This document shows positions 23,048 through 32,600 of a stretch of DNA of 64,000 bases, one piece after another (positions within the stretch are counted from its first letter, which is position 1; every line of letters begins with the position of its first letter). The notes below the pieces were generated by a model, which did no database searches, had not been told where the DNA came from, and worked only from the letters and a program-made list of their open reading frames with translations. This stretch comes from G965247775 sp965247775 (GTDB lineage Bacteria; Chloroflexota; Dehalococcoidia; Bin125): NCBI GenBank assembly GCA_965247775.1, contig OZ252031.1, positions 992,001 through 1,056,000 on the forward strand, written 5' to 3'. The position numbers were made by a program, and so were the translations under genes.

Positions 23048-24444
23048 CGGGCACGCAGCCCGTCCAGGACGGCCGGGCCCGCGGCCTCCACGTCGCCGGC
23101 GCCCATGGCGACGAAGACGTCGTCCGCCGTAAGCGCCGCCAGAGCGGCCTCGATCGAGGCCGCCAGTGGCCCCGTGTATTGGGCCGCCGGCTCGGCGACG
23201 GCCTGGGCCAGATCGGCGGCGGCCATCCCGGCCGAGGGCTCCTCGCGGGCCGCGTAGGTCTCACAGATCAGCAAGCGGTCGATGCCGCGGAAGGCCTCGC
23301 GGAAGCCGTCCAGCAGGTAGGCCGAGCGGCTGTAGGTGTGTGGTTGGAACAGCAGCACCAGGCGGCGCCCCGCGTGGCGTGAGCGCAGCGCCTCGATCGT
23401 GGCGCGGATCTCGGTGGGGTGGTGGGCGTAGTCGTCGATGACGAGCACGCCGGCGGCTTCGCCCAGGATCTGGAAGCGGCGCCGTACGCCGCCGAAGCCC
23501 TCCAGCGCCTCTTGGATCGACTCGAACGGCACGTCCTCCGTCGCCGCCGCCGCGATGGCGGCCAGGGCGTTGCGCACGTTGTGCGCGCCGGGGACCCGCA
23601 GCGTCAGCGATCCCAGTGTCTCGCCGTGGTGTTGGATCGTGATGGGCTCCCCCGCCCGGGCGTCGGTGCTCCACTCGTCCTGGCCCAGACCGAAGCGCTC
23701 GATCGCGAGGTCGGGGCGTGCAGCGCCGATCCGATCGGCCACGGTCGCGGCGCAGGGCGATTCTGCCCCCACGATCAGGCGTCCGCCCAGCTCCAGGGTG
23801 CGGCCGTACTCAACGAAAGCCTGCGCCAGCGCCTTGGCGCTGCCGTAGTAGTCCAGGTGGTCGACCTCGACGTTGGTGATCAGGGCGACGCGTGGCCGGT
23901 AGTGATGGAAGGCGCGGCCGTACTCGTCAGCCTCCAGTACCAGCGGCGCGGCGGACGCCGCGCCGCCCCAGGCCGCATGCGAGGGCAGGTCCGCCGACTC
24001 GCCGCCCAGGATGTAACCGGGGTCCCGCCCCGCCGTGCGCAGGATCAGCGTCAGCATCGTCGCGACGGTCGTTTTGCCGTGGCTGCCGGCCACGGCCAGC
24101 ACGCGCCGCCCCGCGACCAGTCGCGCCACCATCTGCGCCCGCGTGATCGTCTCGATCCCGGCCGCCCGCGCCGCCACCACCTCCGCGTTCGTCTCCGGGA
24201 CGGCCAGGGTCCGCACGACCAACGCCGCGCCCAAGACGTGCTCCGCCGCGTGGCCGATCGCGATCCGTGCGCCGCGCGCCGCCAGGACGTCGGTCAGGGG
24301 GCTGGCCGTGAGGTCGGAGCCGCTGACGCGGCCGCCGGCGTCCAGCACCAGGCCGGCCAGGGCGCTCATGTGAATGCCGCCCACGCCGACGAAGTGCACG
24401 CGGCCCCCCGGCAACGCCGCCGTGATCGCTCCGGGGGCGCTCAC
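23044..24444 (-). CDS. murC: UDP-N-acetylmuramate--L-alanine ligase
   Basis: Adds the first amino acid (L-Ala) to UDP-MurNAc. 466 residues from GTG 24444. Motifs include VHFVGVGGIHMSALA, AGSHGKTTVATML (ATP site), EADEYGRAF, TNVEVDHLDYYG and DDYAHHPTEIRAT. I chose the GTG that overlaps the murG stop (GTGA), the rule in this cluster. A start five codons further up is open but unsupported. Confidence 0.96.
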   Translation of the reverse strand: MSAPGAITAALPGGRVHFVGVGGIHMSALAGLVLDAGGRVSGSDLTASPLTDVLAARGARIAIGHAAEHVLGAALVVRTLAVPETNAEVVAARAAGIETITRAQMVARLVAGRRVLAVAGSHGKTTVATMLTLILRTAGRDPGYILGGESADLPSHAAWGGAASAAPLVLEADEYGRAFHHYRPRVALITNVEVDHLDYYGSAKALAQAFVEYGRTLELGGRLIVGAESPCAATVADRIGAARPDLAIERFGLGQDEWSTDARAGEPITIQHHGETLGSLTLRVPGAHNVRNALAAIAAAATEDVPFESIQEALEGFGGVRRRFQILGEAAGVLVIDDYAHHPTEIRATIEALRSRHAGRRLVLLFQPHTYSRSAYLLDGFREAFRGIDRLLICETYAAREEPSAGMAAADLAQAVAEPAAQYTGPLAASIEAALAALTADDVFVAMGAGDVEAAGPAVLDGLRAR

Positions 24445-25532
24445 CGCCGCACCTCCCACAGCACCTTGGCGATCGTCCGCGCGGCCTGAGGGTGGGCCGC
24501 CGCGCTCGCCTGCCGGCGCATCTCCTGCAGCCGCGGCGCGTCGTGGAGGAGGCCCATTGCCGTGGTCATGAGGCGCGTGGGCGCCTCCGCGTCTTCCAGC
24601 ACCAGCGCCGCCCCCGCCCGCTCCAGCTCGCGCGCGTTCGCCCGCTGGTGCCCCCCGGCGAGCGCCAGCGGGACCAGCACCGCGGGCAGCCCGGCGGCGG
24701 GGTACTCCCCCAGCACCGACGCCCCCGCCCGCGAGACGGCCAGATCGCAGGCCGCCAGCGCCACCGGGAACTCGTCGCCCATGTACTCGTATACCTGGTA
24801 GCGATGCCGCAGGTCCTGCGGCAGCGTCTCGCGGCGCTGCTGCATCCGCATAAAGTCCCCCGCTCCGGTTACGTGGATGACTTGTGCCGTCTCGATCCAG
24901 CGCTCCAGGTCGGTGGAGAGGGCGTCGTTGATCCGATGGGCCCCCTGCACGGCCCCCGCGACCAGCAGGGCCGGCGTGCCGTTGAGGTTGAAGTGCGCCC
25001 GGGCCATGGGCCGGTCCAGCTCAGTGAAGACGGGGCGCAGGGGGTACCCCGTCACGACCGACTTTCCCGCCGGCGCCCTCGCCCGCGAGGCCTCGTGTGT
25101 CAGGCAAACCCGCGTTGCGATGCGGTACAGCGCCCGCACCGCCCAGCCCGGCTCGATATCGGGCTGGTACAGCACGAGCGGTCGTCGGGACAAGCGCGCG
25201 GCGATGGCCACGGGCACGCTCGCGAAGCCCCCGGTGACGAAGACGACGTCCGGGCGGAAGTCCCGCATCGCGCGCAGCGCGTCCCAAGCGCCCAGCAGCA
25301 GCGCCCCCGCAGACCAGAGCTTGGCCAGCAGGTTGCGACCCCGCAACGCGCGCGCCGATACGTCGCGGAAGGGGATGCCGGCGTCGCGCGCCAGCGTCGC
25401 TTCAACCCCGTCCCCTCGGCCCAAGTAGAGGACCTCCACCTCCTCCGCAACAGCGGAGCGCAGCGCCTCCGCGACGGCGAGGGCCGGGAAAACGTGCCCG
25501 CCGCTGCCGCCTCCGCCCAGCACGATCCTCAC
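24441..25532 (-). CDS. murG: UDP-GlcNAc:lipid-linked MurNAc-pentapeptide transferase MurG
   Basis: Glycosyltransferase that makes lipid II on the inner face of the membrane. 363 residues, with the N-terminal loop GGGGSGGHVFPALAVAEAL, FVTGGFASVP, and the C-terminal UDP-GlcNAc pocket SRAGASVLGEYPAAGLPAVL with GGHQRANA. The usual GSQGA is GAVQGAHRIN here. GTG start at 25532 overlaps the ftsW stop. Order ftsW-murG-murC is standard. Confidence 0.95.
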   Translation of the reverse strand: MRIVLGGGGSGGHVFPALAVAEALRSAVAEEVEVLYLGRGDGVEATLARDAGIPFRDVSARALRGRNLLAKLWSAGALLLGAWDALRAMRDFRPDVVFVTGGFASVPVAIAARLSRRPLVLYQPDIEPGWAVRALYRIATRVCLTHEASRARAPAGKSVVTGYPLRPVFTELDRPMARAHFNLNGTPALLVAGAVQGAHRINDALSTDLERWIETAQVIHVTGAGDFMRMQQRRETLPQDLRHRYQVYEYMGDEFPVALAACDLAVSRAGASVLGEYPAAGLPAVLVPLALAGGHQRANARELERAGAALVLEDAEAPTRLMTTAMGLLHDAPRLQEMRRQASAAAHPQAARTIAKVLWEVRR

Positions 25533-26776
25533 GACGTCGGCTCCCCGTCCAGCGAGGGCCGGGCCGCGTAGTCCTTGAGGCGTGGCGCCGGCGTGTCGTC
25601 GCGGGGCGCTGCGGTCGCCACGGTGAAGCGGGACACGCTGACCAGCAGCCCCGCGGCGGCCAGCGTCGCTACCAGGGCCGAGCTGCCGAAGGAGATGAAA
25701 GGCAGGGGGATGCCCGTGAGGGGGATCGTGCGGGTGATGCCGCCCACGTTGAAGAAGGCCTGCAAGATGATCCAGGCCACGACGCCCACTGCCAGCAGGG
25801 TGCCGAAGGCGTCGGGTGCGCGTTGCGCCACCCGGATGCCACGGTAGGCGAAGAAGCCGAACAGCAGCAGCACCAGGATCGTGCCAATGAAGCCGATCTC
25901 CTCGCCGATGATGGCGTAGACGCCATCCGTGTGCGCCGAGGGCACGTAGAAGAACTTCTGCCGGCTCTCGCCCAAGCCGACGCCTGTGATGCCGCCGCTG
26001 CCCAGCGCGACCAGCAGTTGCAGCACCTGGAATCCGCCCGCTTCCGGATCGGACTCCGCCGAGACGAACTGCGTGAAGCGGTTCAGGCCGTAGCCCACCA
26101 CCGCCACGATGCTGAACAGCACGCCGCTGCCCAACAGTCCCAGCACCGCGAGGTGTCGCAACGCCGCTCCGGCCACGAAGAACATCGTGCAGGCGATGAG
26201 CACGATCGCGATCCCCGTGCCCAGGTCCGGCTCAGCGACGATGAGGAAGCCCAGGAACCCCACAATGACCGAGAACGGCACCACCCCAAGCGTCACGTGG
26301 CGGATCGCGTTGCCGCGGCCGGCCAGCCAGGCCGCCACGTAGATCACGACGGCCAGCTTGGCGAACTCCGAGGGCTGCACGGGCGGGGCCGAGCCGACCT
26401 GGATCCAGCGGCGGGCGCCGTTCTGCTCCACCCCCAGCCCCGGCAGCAGCACGGCGATCAACCCCGCCACGGCCACGATCATGAAGAGCGGACTCCAGGC
26501 CCGCAGGCGGCGGTAGTCGATCGAGGCGAAGATGAGGAAGGCGAGGCCGCCCAGCCCCGCCCCCAGCAGCTGGCGGGTGGCAAAGTAGCGTGGGTCGCCG
26601 AAGAGCTGCTGCCCCACCGCGAACGAGGAGCTGAAGACGAAGATCAAGCCGATCAGCGTCAGCGCCAGCACCGTCGCGATGAGCGGCCAGTCGGGCGAGC
26701 CGCCGCTGCGCTGCCCCGCCGCGTTCTCCAGCGGCCCTCCCACGAGGGGGGCGTTCATGGCCTCAGCGCGGGCCAT
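25529..26776 (-). CDS. ftsW: SEDS-family glycosyltransferase FtsW
   Basis: Polytopic lipid II polymerase of the division machinery, 415 residues with about ten membrane helices. Landmarks are RRWIQVGSAPPVQPSEFAK, AEPDLGTGIAIVL, GLGESRQKFFYVPSAHTDG (catalytic region) and a C-terminal TGIPLPFISFGSSALV. ATG 26776 has a perfect AAGGAGG at ideal spacing and overlaps the murD end by 14 bases. Its position next to murG favours FtsW over RodA. Confidence 0.94.
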   Translation of the reverse strand: MARAEAMNAPLVGGPLENAAGQRSGGSPDWPLIATVLALTLIGLIFVFSSSFAVGQQLFGDPRYFATRQLLGAGLGGLAFLIFASIDYRRLRAWSPLFMIVAVAGLIAVLLPGLGVEQNGARRWIQVGSAPPVQPSEFAKLAVVIYVAAWLAGRGNAIRHVTLGVVPFSVIVGFLGFLIVAEPDLGTGIAIVLIACTMFFVAGAALRHLAVLGLLGSGVLFSIVAVVGYGLNRFTQFVSAESDPEAGGFQVLQLLVALGSGGITGVGLGESRQKFFYVPSAHTDGVYAIIGEEIGFIGTILVLLLFGFFAYRGIRVAQRAPDAFGTLLAVGVVAWIILQAFFNVGGITRTIPLTGIPLPFISFGSSALVATLAAAGLLVSVSRFTVATAAPRDDTPAPRLKDYAARPSLDGEPTS

Positions 26777-28205
26777 CGCTCGCCTCCTTCCCCCTCCGCC
26801 GGACCAGCGCGCGGAAGTGATCCCCGCGGGCGGCGAAGTTGTCGTAGGCGTCGAAGGAGGCGCCGGCCGGCGCCAGCAGTACGGTGTCGCCGGCACGCGT
26901 CAGGCCCTGCGCCGTGCGCACCGCCGAGGCGAGATCGCCGGCGTCCAGCACAGCGGGTGCGCCCGCGTCGCTGCGCCAGGCGTCGCTCAGGCGCGCCGCG
27001 AAGGCGGGCCCCGCTTCGCCAAAGCAAACGACCGCCCGCGCGGCGCCCAACGCCTCCGCGATCAGCGGCTCCAACGGTAGCCGCTTCTCACGACCGCCCA
27101 GCAGCAGCACGATGGGTCCCGGCAGCGCCCGCAGCGCCGCCACGGTGCGCTCAGGCGCCGTGGCGATGGAGTCATCGACGTAGCGCACGCCGTCGATCTC
27201 GGCCACGGTTTCCAGGCGATGGGGCACGCCCTCGAACCCGGCGACGGCCTCCGCCAGAGACTCCAGTGGCAAGCCCCAGCTTCGCCCGATCGTAACGGCC
27301 GCCAGCACGTTCTGCAGGTTGTGCGCGCCGGGCAGCCGGATGGCCGCGACGTCGCAGACCGGCGAGTCGCCCCCGGTGTCCCGCCAGACCACGACGTCGT
27401 CGCGGACGGTCGCGCCCGCGCCCTTGAACGGGGCCAGCCCGAAGGAGCGCAGCGCTGCCGGGGTGTCGTCGCGGAAGGCGCGCGCGTTCTCTTCGTCGCT
27501 CGGCAGCACCACCAGGTCGCCGGGCCCCTGGTGGCGGACCAGGTTGCGCTTCAGATCGACGTAGCTCGGCCAGTCGAACTGGTCCAGGTGATTGGGGCGC
27601 ACGTTGAGCACCGCCGCCAAGTGGGGGCTGCGATCGGTCCGCACCAGCTGCGTGTGGCTGATCTCGAGCACCACCGCCGTCTCCGGCGCGATCGCGGGCA
27701 GCGCCTCCAGCAGCCCGCGGCCGATGTTGCCGCCCACGAAGACCGGACGTCCGGCGGCCTCGAACATGGAGCCGACGAGCGCCGTCACCGTGGTCTTCCC
27801 GGCGCTTCCGGTGATGCCGACGACCGGCATCGGGCAGCGCTGCAGGAAGAGGCGCATCATGGCCGTGATCGGCACCCCGGCCTCGCGGGCCGCCGCGAGC
27901 AGGGGCAGATCGTCGGGCACGCCCTGGCTGACGAAGAGCGCATCGACGCGCCGCGCCAGGGCGGGGTCGTTGTCGTCCGCTTGCAGCGCGAAGGGGATCC
28001 CTGCCAGGGCCCGGATCTGGGCCCGCAGCGCCTCCACCGGCTTGCGCTCCGAGACCACGATTTCCGCCGCGCCCTCGCGGTGCAGGAAGCGCACGATATC
28101 CAGGCCCTCCAGGCCCAGCCCCACCACGCCTACGCGCAGGCCGCGGAACTGCTGCGGGTCCTTGCCGGGGAGGGTGGGGCGTGGCGTCGCGGTCATGGCC
28201 GGCAT
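26763..28205 (-). CDS. murD: UDP-N-acetylmuramoyl-L-alanine--D-glutamate ligase
   Basis: Adds D-Glu to the muropeptide precursor. About 480 residues, with a Rossmann-like start (VGVVGLGLEGLDIVRFL), ATP site GITGSAGKTTVTALV, LNVRPNHLDQFDWP and the C-terminal DDSIATAPERTVAAL. The segment EISHTQL replaces the more common E.SSFQL. ATG 28205 is preceded by GGGGAAG. A GTG one codon earlier is also possible. It starts ten bases after mraY. Confidence 0.95.
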   Translation of the reverse strand: MPAMTATPRPTLPGKDPQQFRGLRVGVVGLGLEGLDIVRFLHREGAAEIVVSERKPVEALRAQIRALAGIPFALQADDNDPALARRVDALFVSQGVPDDLPLLAAAREAGVPITAMMRLFLQRCPMPVVGITGSAGKTTVTALVGSMFEAAGRPVFVGGNIGRGLLEALPAIAPETAVVLEISHTQLVRTDRSPHLAAVLNVRPNHLDQFDWPSYVDLKRNLVRHQGPGDLVVLPSDEENARAFRDDTPAALRSFGLAPFKGAGATVRDDVVVWRDTGGDSPVCDVAAIRLPGAHNLQNVLAAVTIGRSWGLPLESLAEAVAGFEGVPHRLETVAEIDGVRYVDDSIATAPERTVAALRALPGPIVLLLGGREKRLPLEPLIAEALGAARAVVCFGEAGPAFAARLSDAWRSDAGAPAVLDAGDLASAVRTAQGLTRAGDTVLLAPAGASFDAYDNFAARGDHFRALVRRRGKEASDGPR

Positions 28206-28215
28206 CACTTCCCCG

Positions 28216-29178
28216 TCAGACCTGGAGCGCCAGCGCGACCCCGAGGATCGCGCCGGCGATGCCGATCAGCCAGAACCGCGTCACCACCTGCGGTTCCGAC
28301 CAGCCGAGCAGCTCGAAGTGGTTGTGGATGGGCGCCATCCGGAAGACGCGCTTGCCGCCCGAGTACTTGTAGTAGCCGATCTGGATGATGTCCGAGGTCG
28401 CCTCGATCACGAAGACGATGCCGATCACCGGCAGCAGGAGCCAGTGCCCCGTCATCAGCGCCACCACGGCCAGCGTGCTCCCCAGGGCCAGCGCGCCGGT
28501 GTCGCCCATGAAGATCTGGGCGGGGTGGGCGTTGTACCAGAGGAAGCCCAGCGTGGCCCCCACGGTGGTGAAGGCGAAGCGCACCAGGAAGTCCTGCTCC
28601 TGCCCCACCGCGATCACGCCGAAGGCGGCGAACGCGATCGCCAGTGTGCCTCCTGCGAGTGAGTCCATTCCGTCCGTGATCGCCACGGAGGCCGTGGTCG
28701 CCATGATCGTGAAGACGGCGATGGGGATGTACCACTCGTGCAGATCGTGCTGGCCGGCCCAAGGAATGTTGATGCTTTCCGTGTCCAGCGCGTAGAAGAG
28801 GACCAGCGCCGCCCCCAAGGCGAAGAGCGCGAGCACGGCCACCTTCAGCCGCCAGCTCAGGCCGGACTGCACGCGCCCCTCCAGCGTGCCGAGGTCGTCC
28901 AGCAGCCCCACCGTCCCCAGCACGACGATGCTCACCAGCGGCAGCAGGATGGACTCCCGGCCCACCACGTTCGTGGCCAGGGTGAGGATGGCCACCGTGG
29001 TGAAGATCATGAGGCCGCCCATGGTCAGGGTGCCGGCCTTGACATGGTGACTGCGCGGACCCTCGTCGCTGATCGCCTTGCCCAGACCGCGGCTGCGTAG
29101 GAAATCCAGCAAGAGGCGGCCGCAGACCAGCGAGATCACAAAGGCGATGCCCGCCGTGGCCAGGGAGAAGGTCGTCAT
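28216..29178 (-). CDS. mraY: Phospho-MurNAc-pentapeptide translocase MraY
   Basis: Integral membrane enzyme that links UDP-MurNAc-pentapeptide to undecaprenyl phosphate, forming lipid I. 320 residues with about ten helices. Family motifs are HHVKAGTLTMGGLM, GLLDDLGTL, ITDGMDSLAGGT, FMGDTGALALGSTLA and APIHNHFELLGW. The ATG overlaps the murF stop (ATGA). Confidence 0.96.
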   Translation of the reverse strand: MTTFSLATAGIAFVISLVCGRLLLDFLRSRGLGKAISDEGPRSHHVKAGTLTMGGLMIFTTVAILTLATNVVGRESILLPLVSIVVLGTVGLLDDLGTLEGRVQSGLSWRLKVAVLALFALGAALVLFYALDTESINIPWAGQHDLHEWYIPIAVFTIMATTASVAITDGMDSLAGGTLAIAFAAFGVIAVGQEQDFLVRFAFTTVGATLGFLWYNAHPAQIFMGDTGALALGSTLAVVALMTGHWLLLPVIGIVFVIEATSDIIQIGYYKYSGGKRVFRMAPIHNHFELLGWSEPQVVTRFWLIGIAGAILGVALALQV

Positions 29179-30590
29179 GCCGGCCCTCCCCGCGCGTCCG
29201 CGGTCTGCGCCGGTCCGGGCGGCGTGATCAACGCCTCCACCAGGGTCTCCAGGGCCAGCCCGTGCGAGGCCTTGACCAGCACGACGTCGTCCGCGCCGAT
29301 CTCGTGGCGCAGCATCTCCGTCACGTCGTCCTTGCTCTCGAACCACTGGATCTCGCGATGGCCCGCGTCCCAGGCGCCATCGGCGATGCCGCGCGCCCGC
29401 TCCCCGATCGCGATCAGGCGGTCGCAGCGGCCGAAGCTGTAGCCCCCCACCGATCGATGGGCCGGCTCCTCTTCCGCGCCCAGTTCCAGCATGTCCCCCA
29501 GCACCGCGATGCGCCGGCCCGGCATCTCCGTCAGCAGGTCCAGGGCCGCCTGCATCGAGAGGGGCGCGGCGTTGTAGGCGTCGTCCAGGACCGTCGCCCC
29601 CGCATAGCTCTTGCGCGGCTTTAGGCGGGTACCCGCTTCCAAGCGCCCCAACGCCTCGCTGATCTCCGCCGGCGCGAACCCAGCCTCGCTTGCCACGGCC
29701 GCCGTGGCGAGGGCCGTCATCACGTGATGGGCCCCCGCCAGCGGCGTGCGCACGGCCACCCCCGCGGGCGCCTGCGGCATGTGCAGGCGGAAGCTGAGCC
29801 CGTCCAGACCGTGGCCCTGTAGGCCGGAAGCGCGTACGTCGGCGTCGGGGCTGAGACCGAACAGCAGTACGCGCGCCTGCGTGCGATCGCGCATGCGGCG
29901 GGTGCGCTCGTCATCGGCGTTGAGTACGGCCAGGCCGTCGGCGGGCAGCGAGGCCGGCAGCAGTCCCTTGATCGCCTCGGTTGCCTCCAGCGAGCCGAAG
30001 CGCTCCAGATGCGTCGGTCCCACGTTCGTGACGACGCCCACCTCCGGCGCGCCCAGCCGCACCAACAGCGCCATCTCCTCCTCGTCGTAGGGGCCCATCT
30101 CGACCACCGCCCACTCGTGCGACGGCTGCAGCCCCAGTAGCGCCAGCGGCAGCCCGATCTCACTGTTGAAGTTGCGGGGGCTCTCCAGCGTCGCGTAGCG
30201 GCTGCGCAGAACCTGCGCGATCGCTTCCCGCGTTGTCGTCTTGCCCACGCTGCCGGTGATCCCCACGACCTTGGCCGACTGCTGCCGTCGCCAGCGCTGC
30301 GCCGCCGCCTGCAGTGCCGTCAGCGGGTCCTCCACCAGGAACGCGCTGACGCCCGTGGGCAGGTCTGGCGGGAGCAGCCGGGTGAGGAGGCCCGTCGCGC
30401 CCTTGTCCAGGGCGTCGCCCAGGAAGCGATGGCCGTCGGTGCGCTCGCCGCGCAGGGCCACGAACAGATCGCCCGGCCGCACGCGCCGCGAGTCGATCAC
30501 GATGTCGTTGAATGGCGCTCCGCCGCGGCAGGCGTCGGGGTTCCCGAGCAGATCGCCCAGGGCAGCCGCGAGATCGATGGCAGTGATCAT
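29175..30590 (-). CDS. murF: UDP-MurNAc-tripeptide--D-alanyl-D-alanine ligase
   Basis: Adds D-Ala-D-Ala to the precursor. 471 residues: N-terminal substrate domain (DIVIDSRRVRPGDLFVAL), ATP site GITGSVGKTTTREAIA, RNFNSEIGLPLALL, TNVGPTHLERFGS and DDAYNAAPLSMQAAL. It overlaps both ftsI and mraY by four bases. murE, which normally sits immediately before murF, is absent from this cluster. Confidence 0.96.
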   Translation of the reverse strand: MITAIDLAAALGDLLGNPDACRGGAPFNDIVIDSRRVRPGDLFVALRGERTDGHRFLGDALDKGATGLLTRLLPPDLPTGVSAFLVEDPLTALQAAAQRWRRQQSAKVVGITGSVGKTTTREAIAQVLRSRYATLESPRNFNSEIGLPLALLGLQPSHEWAVVEMGPYDEEEMALLVRLGAPEVGVVTNVGPTHLERFGSLEATEAIKGLLPASLPADGLAVLNADDERTRRMRDRTQARVLLFGLSPDADVRASGLQGHGLDGLSFRLHMPQAPAGVAVRTPLAGAHHVMTALATAAVASEAGFAPAEISEALGRLEAGTRLKPRKSYAGATVLDDAYNAAPLSMQAALDLLTEMPGRRIAVLGDMLELGAEEEPAHRSVGGYSFGRCDRLIAIGERARGIADGAWDAGHREIQWFESKDDVTEMLRHEIGADDVVLVKASHGLALETLVEALITPPGPAQTADARGGPA

Positions 30591-32545
30591 CCTGCCCCCA
30601 CCCCGGTCGGCGCCCGCTGCCCCTGCTCGATCTCCTCTTCCGTCAACGGCGGCGCCAGCTCCACCCCGTCCGGACTCTCCCCGGGCCGCGCGGGCGGGCC
30701 CGGCGCTTCGGCGGCGTCCGGCGCCTCCGCGCCGTCGGCGGCAGGCTCGGCATCGCCTGCCGCGTCCACGCCGGCCTCGGCGCGGGGACCGGTTTCCTCG
30801 GGCACGGGATCGAACAGTTCCGGCTGGGCGACGTAGGCCGTGGGGGGGACGCCCAGCGCGGGCAGCACGTCGGCCAGGACTTTGGAGAAGACCGGCGCCG
30901 CGACGACGCCGCCGAAGATCTGCCCCTGGGGCCGGTCGAGCTTGATCAGCACTACCACCCGGGGGTTGTCGGCCGGCGCGAAGCCGGCGAAGGAGGCGAT
31001 CGACTCGTCTTCCAGATAGACCCCGTCCTCCACGACGTCGGAGGTGCCGGACTTGCCGGCCACGGGCCAGCCCGGCGTCTGGGCGGGGTGTGCCGCGACC
31101 CCGTCGACAACAGCCTGCATCATCCCTCGCAGCACCGCCGAGGTTTCCTCCGAGATCACGCGCCGCTCGATCACCGGCGGCAGCTCCCGCACGCCGTCGG
31201 CGGCGATGACGGCCCGCACGATGCGCGGCCGCACCAGTTCGCCGCCGTTGGCGATGACGGAGTAGGCCCGCGCGATCTGCAAGGGGGTGACGGAGATCCC
31301 TTGGCCGAAGGAGTTGGTCGCCAGGTCCACCTCGGACCAGAACAGATTGCCCGGCTCTTTGAGGATGCCGGGGGCCTCGGCGGAGAGACCGGAGGCCGTC
31401 TCCTGGCCGAAGCCGAAGGCCCGGACATAGCTGTAGAAGCGGTTCGCCCCCAATTGTGTCGCGACCCAGGTGGTGCCGGTGTTAAGGGAGCGCTGCAGCA
31501 CTTGCGTCATGGTCTGCGTACCATGGAAGGAGAGGTCGAAGTTGCGGATGGTGCGTGCGCCCACGACGATGGCGCCGGTATCCACGAACGTCGATTGTGG
31601 CCCCACCACCTTGGCGTCCACCGCGCCCGACATGGTCACGACCTTGAAGACGGAGCCGGGCTCGTACATGTCCGTCACCGCCCGGTTGCGGAACAGCGAC
31701 AGATCGGTGCTGGGGTCGGCCAGGTTCAGTTCCGTGACGTTGAACGTGGGCGCGGAGGCCATGGCCAGGATGTCGCCGGTGTGTGGGTCCATCATCAGGA
31801 TCGTGCCCCCGCGCGCGCCGGTGTCCTCGAGCGCCCGGGCCAGGTGCTCCTCGGCGATGCGCTGCAAGCTACGGTCGATGGTGAGAACCAGGTCGGCGCC
31901 GGGCTGGGTCAGCGTCTCCGCCTGCGCGCCGAAGGGGATCGGGTTGCCCAGGCTGTCGCGCTCAAAGACCAGGCGGCCGGGCTGGCCGCGCAGCAGGTCG
32001 TCGAAGTCGAATTCCACGCCTGAGAGTCCCTGGTTGTCCCGGCCCACGAAGCCCAGGAGCTGGCTCGCCAGCCCGCCCTCCGGATAGCGGCGCAGGCTGG
32101 CCGGCGTCACCTTCACGCCCGGCAACCCCTCCGCCGTGATCGCTTCGCCCAGCCCGAAGGGGACGTTCAACGCCAGCAGGATGTCGCGGCCGTCTCCCGA
32201 CCTCACGATCGCCTGGATGGCTTCGGTCTCGACGCCTAGCAAGCGGGATAGCTCCCCTACCGCTCGACGCTCGTTGCCCGGATCCAGTTCCCAGGCCTGC
32301 CGGTCGACGTGGATCTCGAAGGTGTCGACGCCGGTCACCAGGGGCAGCCCGTTGCGGTCCAGGATCGCGCCTCGCGGCCCCTGCACCTGCTGCGTCCAGA
32401 AATGAGCGTCCCGTGCCTCCGCCTCGAAGCGGGGATGTTCCAGGATCTGGACCTGCACCAGCCGCAGCACCAGCAGCACGCCGAGGACCACGAAGATCGT
32501 GGCCACCACGCGCAGGCGCCAGGGGCTCAGCCCGGCCCGGACCAT
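30587..32545 (-). CDS. ftsI: Division transpeptidase FtsI / penicillin-binding protein 2-type
   Basis: Septal peptidoglycan crosslinking enzyme. 652 residues: N-terminal membrane helix (about 11-30), pedestal domain with GPRGAILDRNG, and a transpeptidase domain with SVFK (Ser298 nucleophile, Lys301), SLNTG and the KSGTSD triad motif. There are no PASTA repeats. The last 80 or so residues are an Ala/Pro/Glu/Asp-rich disordered tail. GAGGAG lies just before ATG 32545. It follows the ftsL-like gene by 55 bases. Confidence 0.95.
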   Translation of the reverse strand: MVRAGLSPWRLRVVATIFVVLGVLLVLRLVQVQILEHPRFEAEARDAHFWTQQVQGPRGAILDRNGLPLVTGVDTFEIHVDRQAWELDPGNERRAVGELSRLLGVETEAIQAIVRSGDGRDILLALNVPFGLGEAITAEGLPGVKVTPASLRRYPEGGLASQLLGFVGRDNQGLSGVEFDFDDLLRGQPGRLVFERDSLGNPIPFGAQAETLTQPGADLVLTIDRSLQRIAEEHLARALEDTGARGGTILMMDPHTGDILAMASAPTFNVTELNLADPSTDLSLFRNRAVTDMYEPGSVFKVVTMSGAVDAKVVGPQSTFVDTGAIVVGARTIRNFDLSFHGTQTMTQVLQRSLNTGTTWVATQLGANRFYSYVRAFGFGQETASGLSAEAPGILKEPGNLFWSEVDLATNSFGQGISVTPLQIARAYSVIANGGELVRPRIVRAVIAADGVRELPPVIERRVISEETSAVLRGMMQAVVDGVAAHPAQTPGWPVAGKSGTSDVVEDGVYLEDESIASFAGFAPADNPRVVVLIKLDRPQGQIFGGVVAAPVFSKVLADVLPALGVPPTAYVAQPELFDPVPEETGPRAEAGVDAAGDAEPAADGAEAPDAAEAPGPPARPGESPDGVELAPPLTEEEIEQGQRAPTGVGAG

Positions 32546-32600
32546 GACTCCTCGATTCCCACGCCGCCGTCGGCACGACCAGGCCGCCCGCGGCTGCCCG

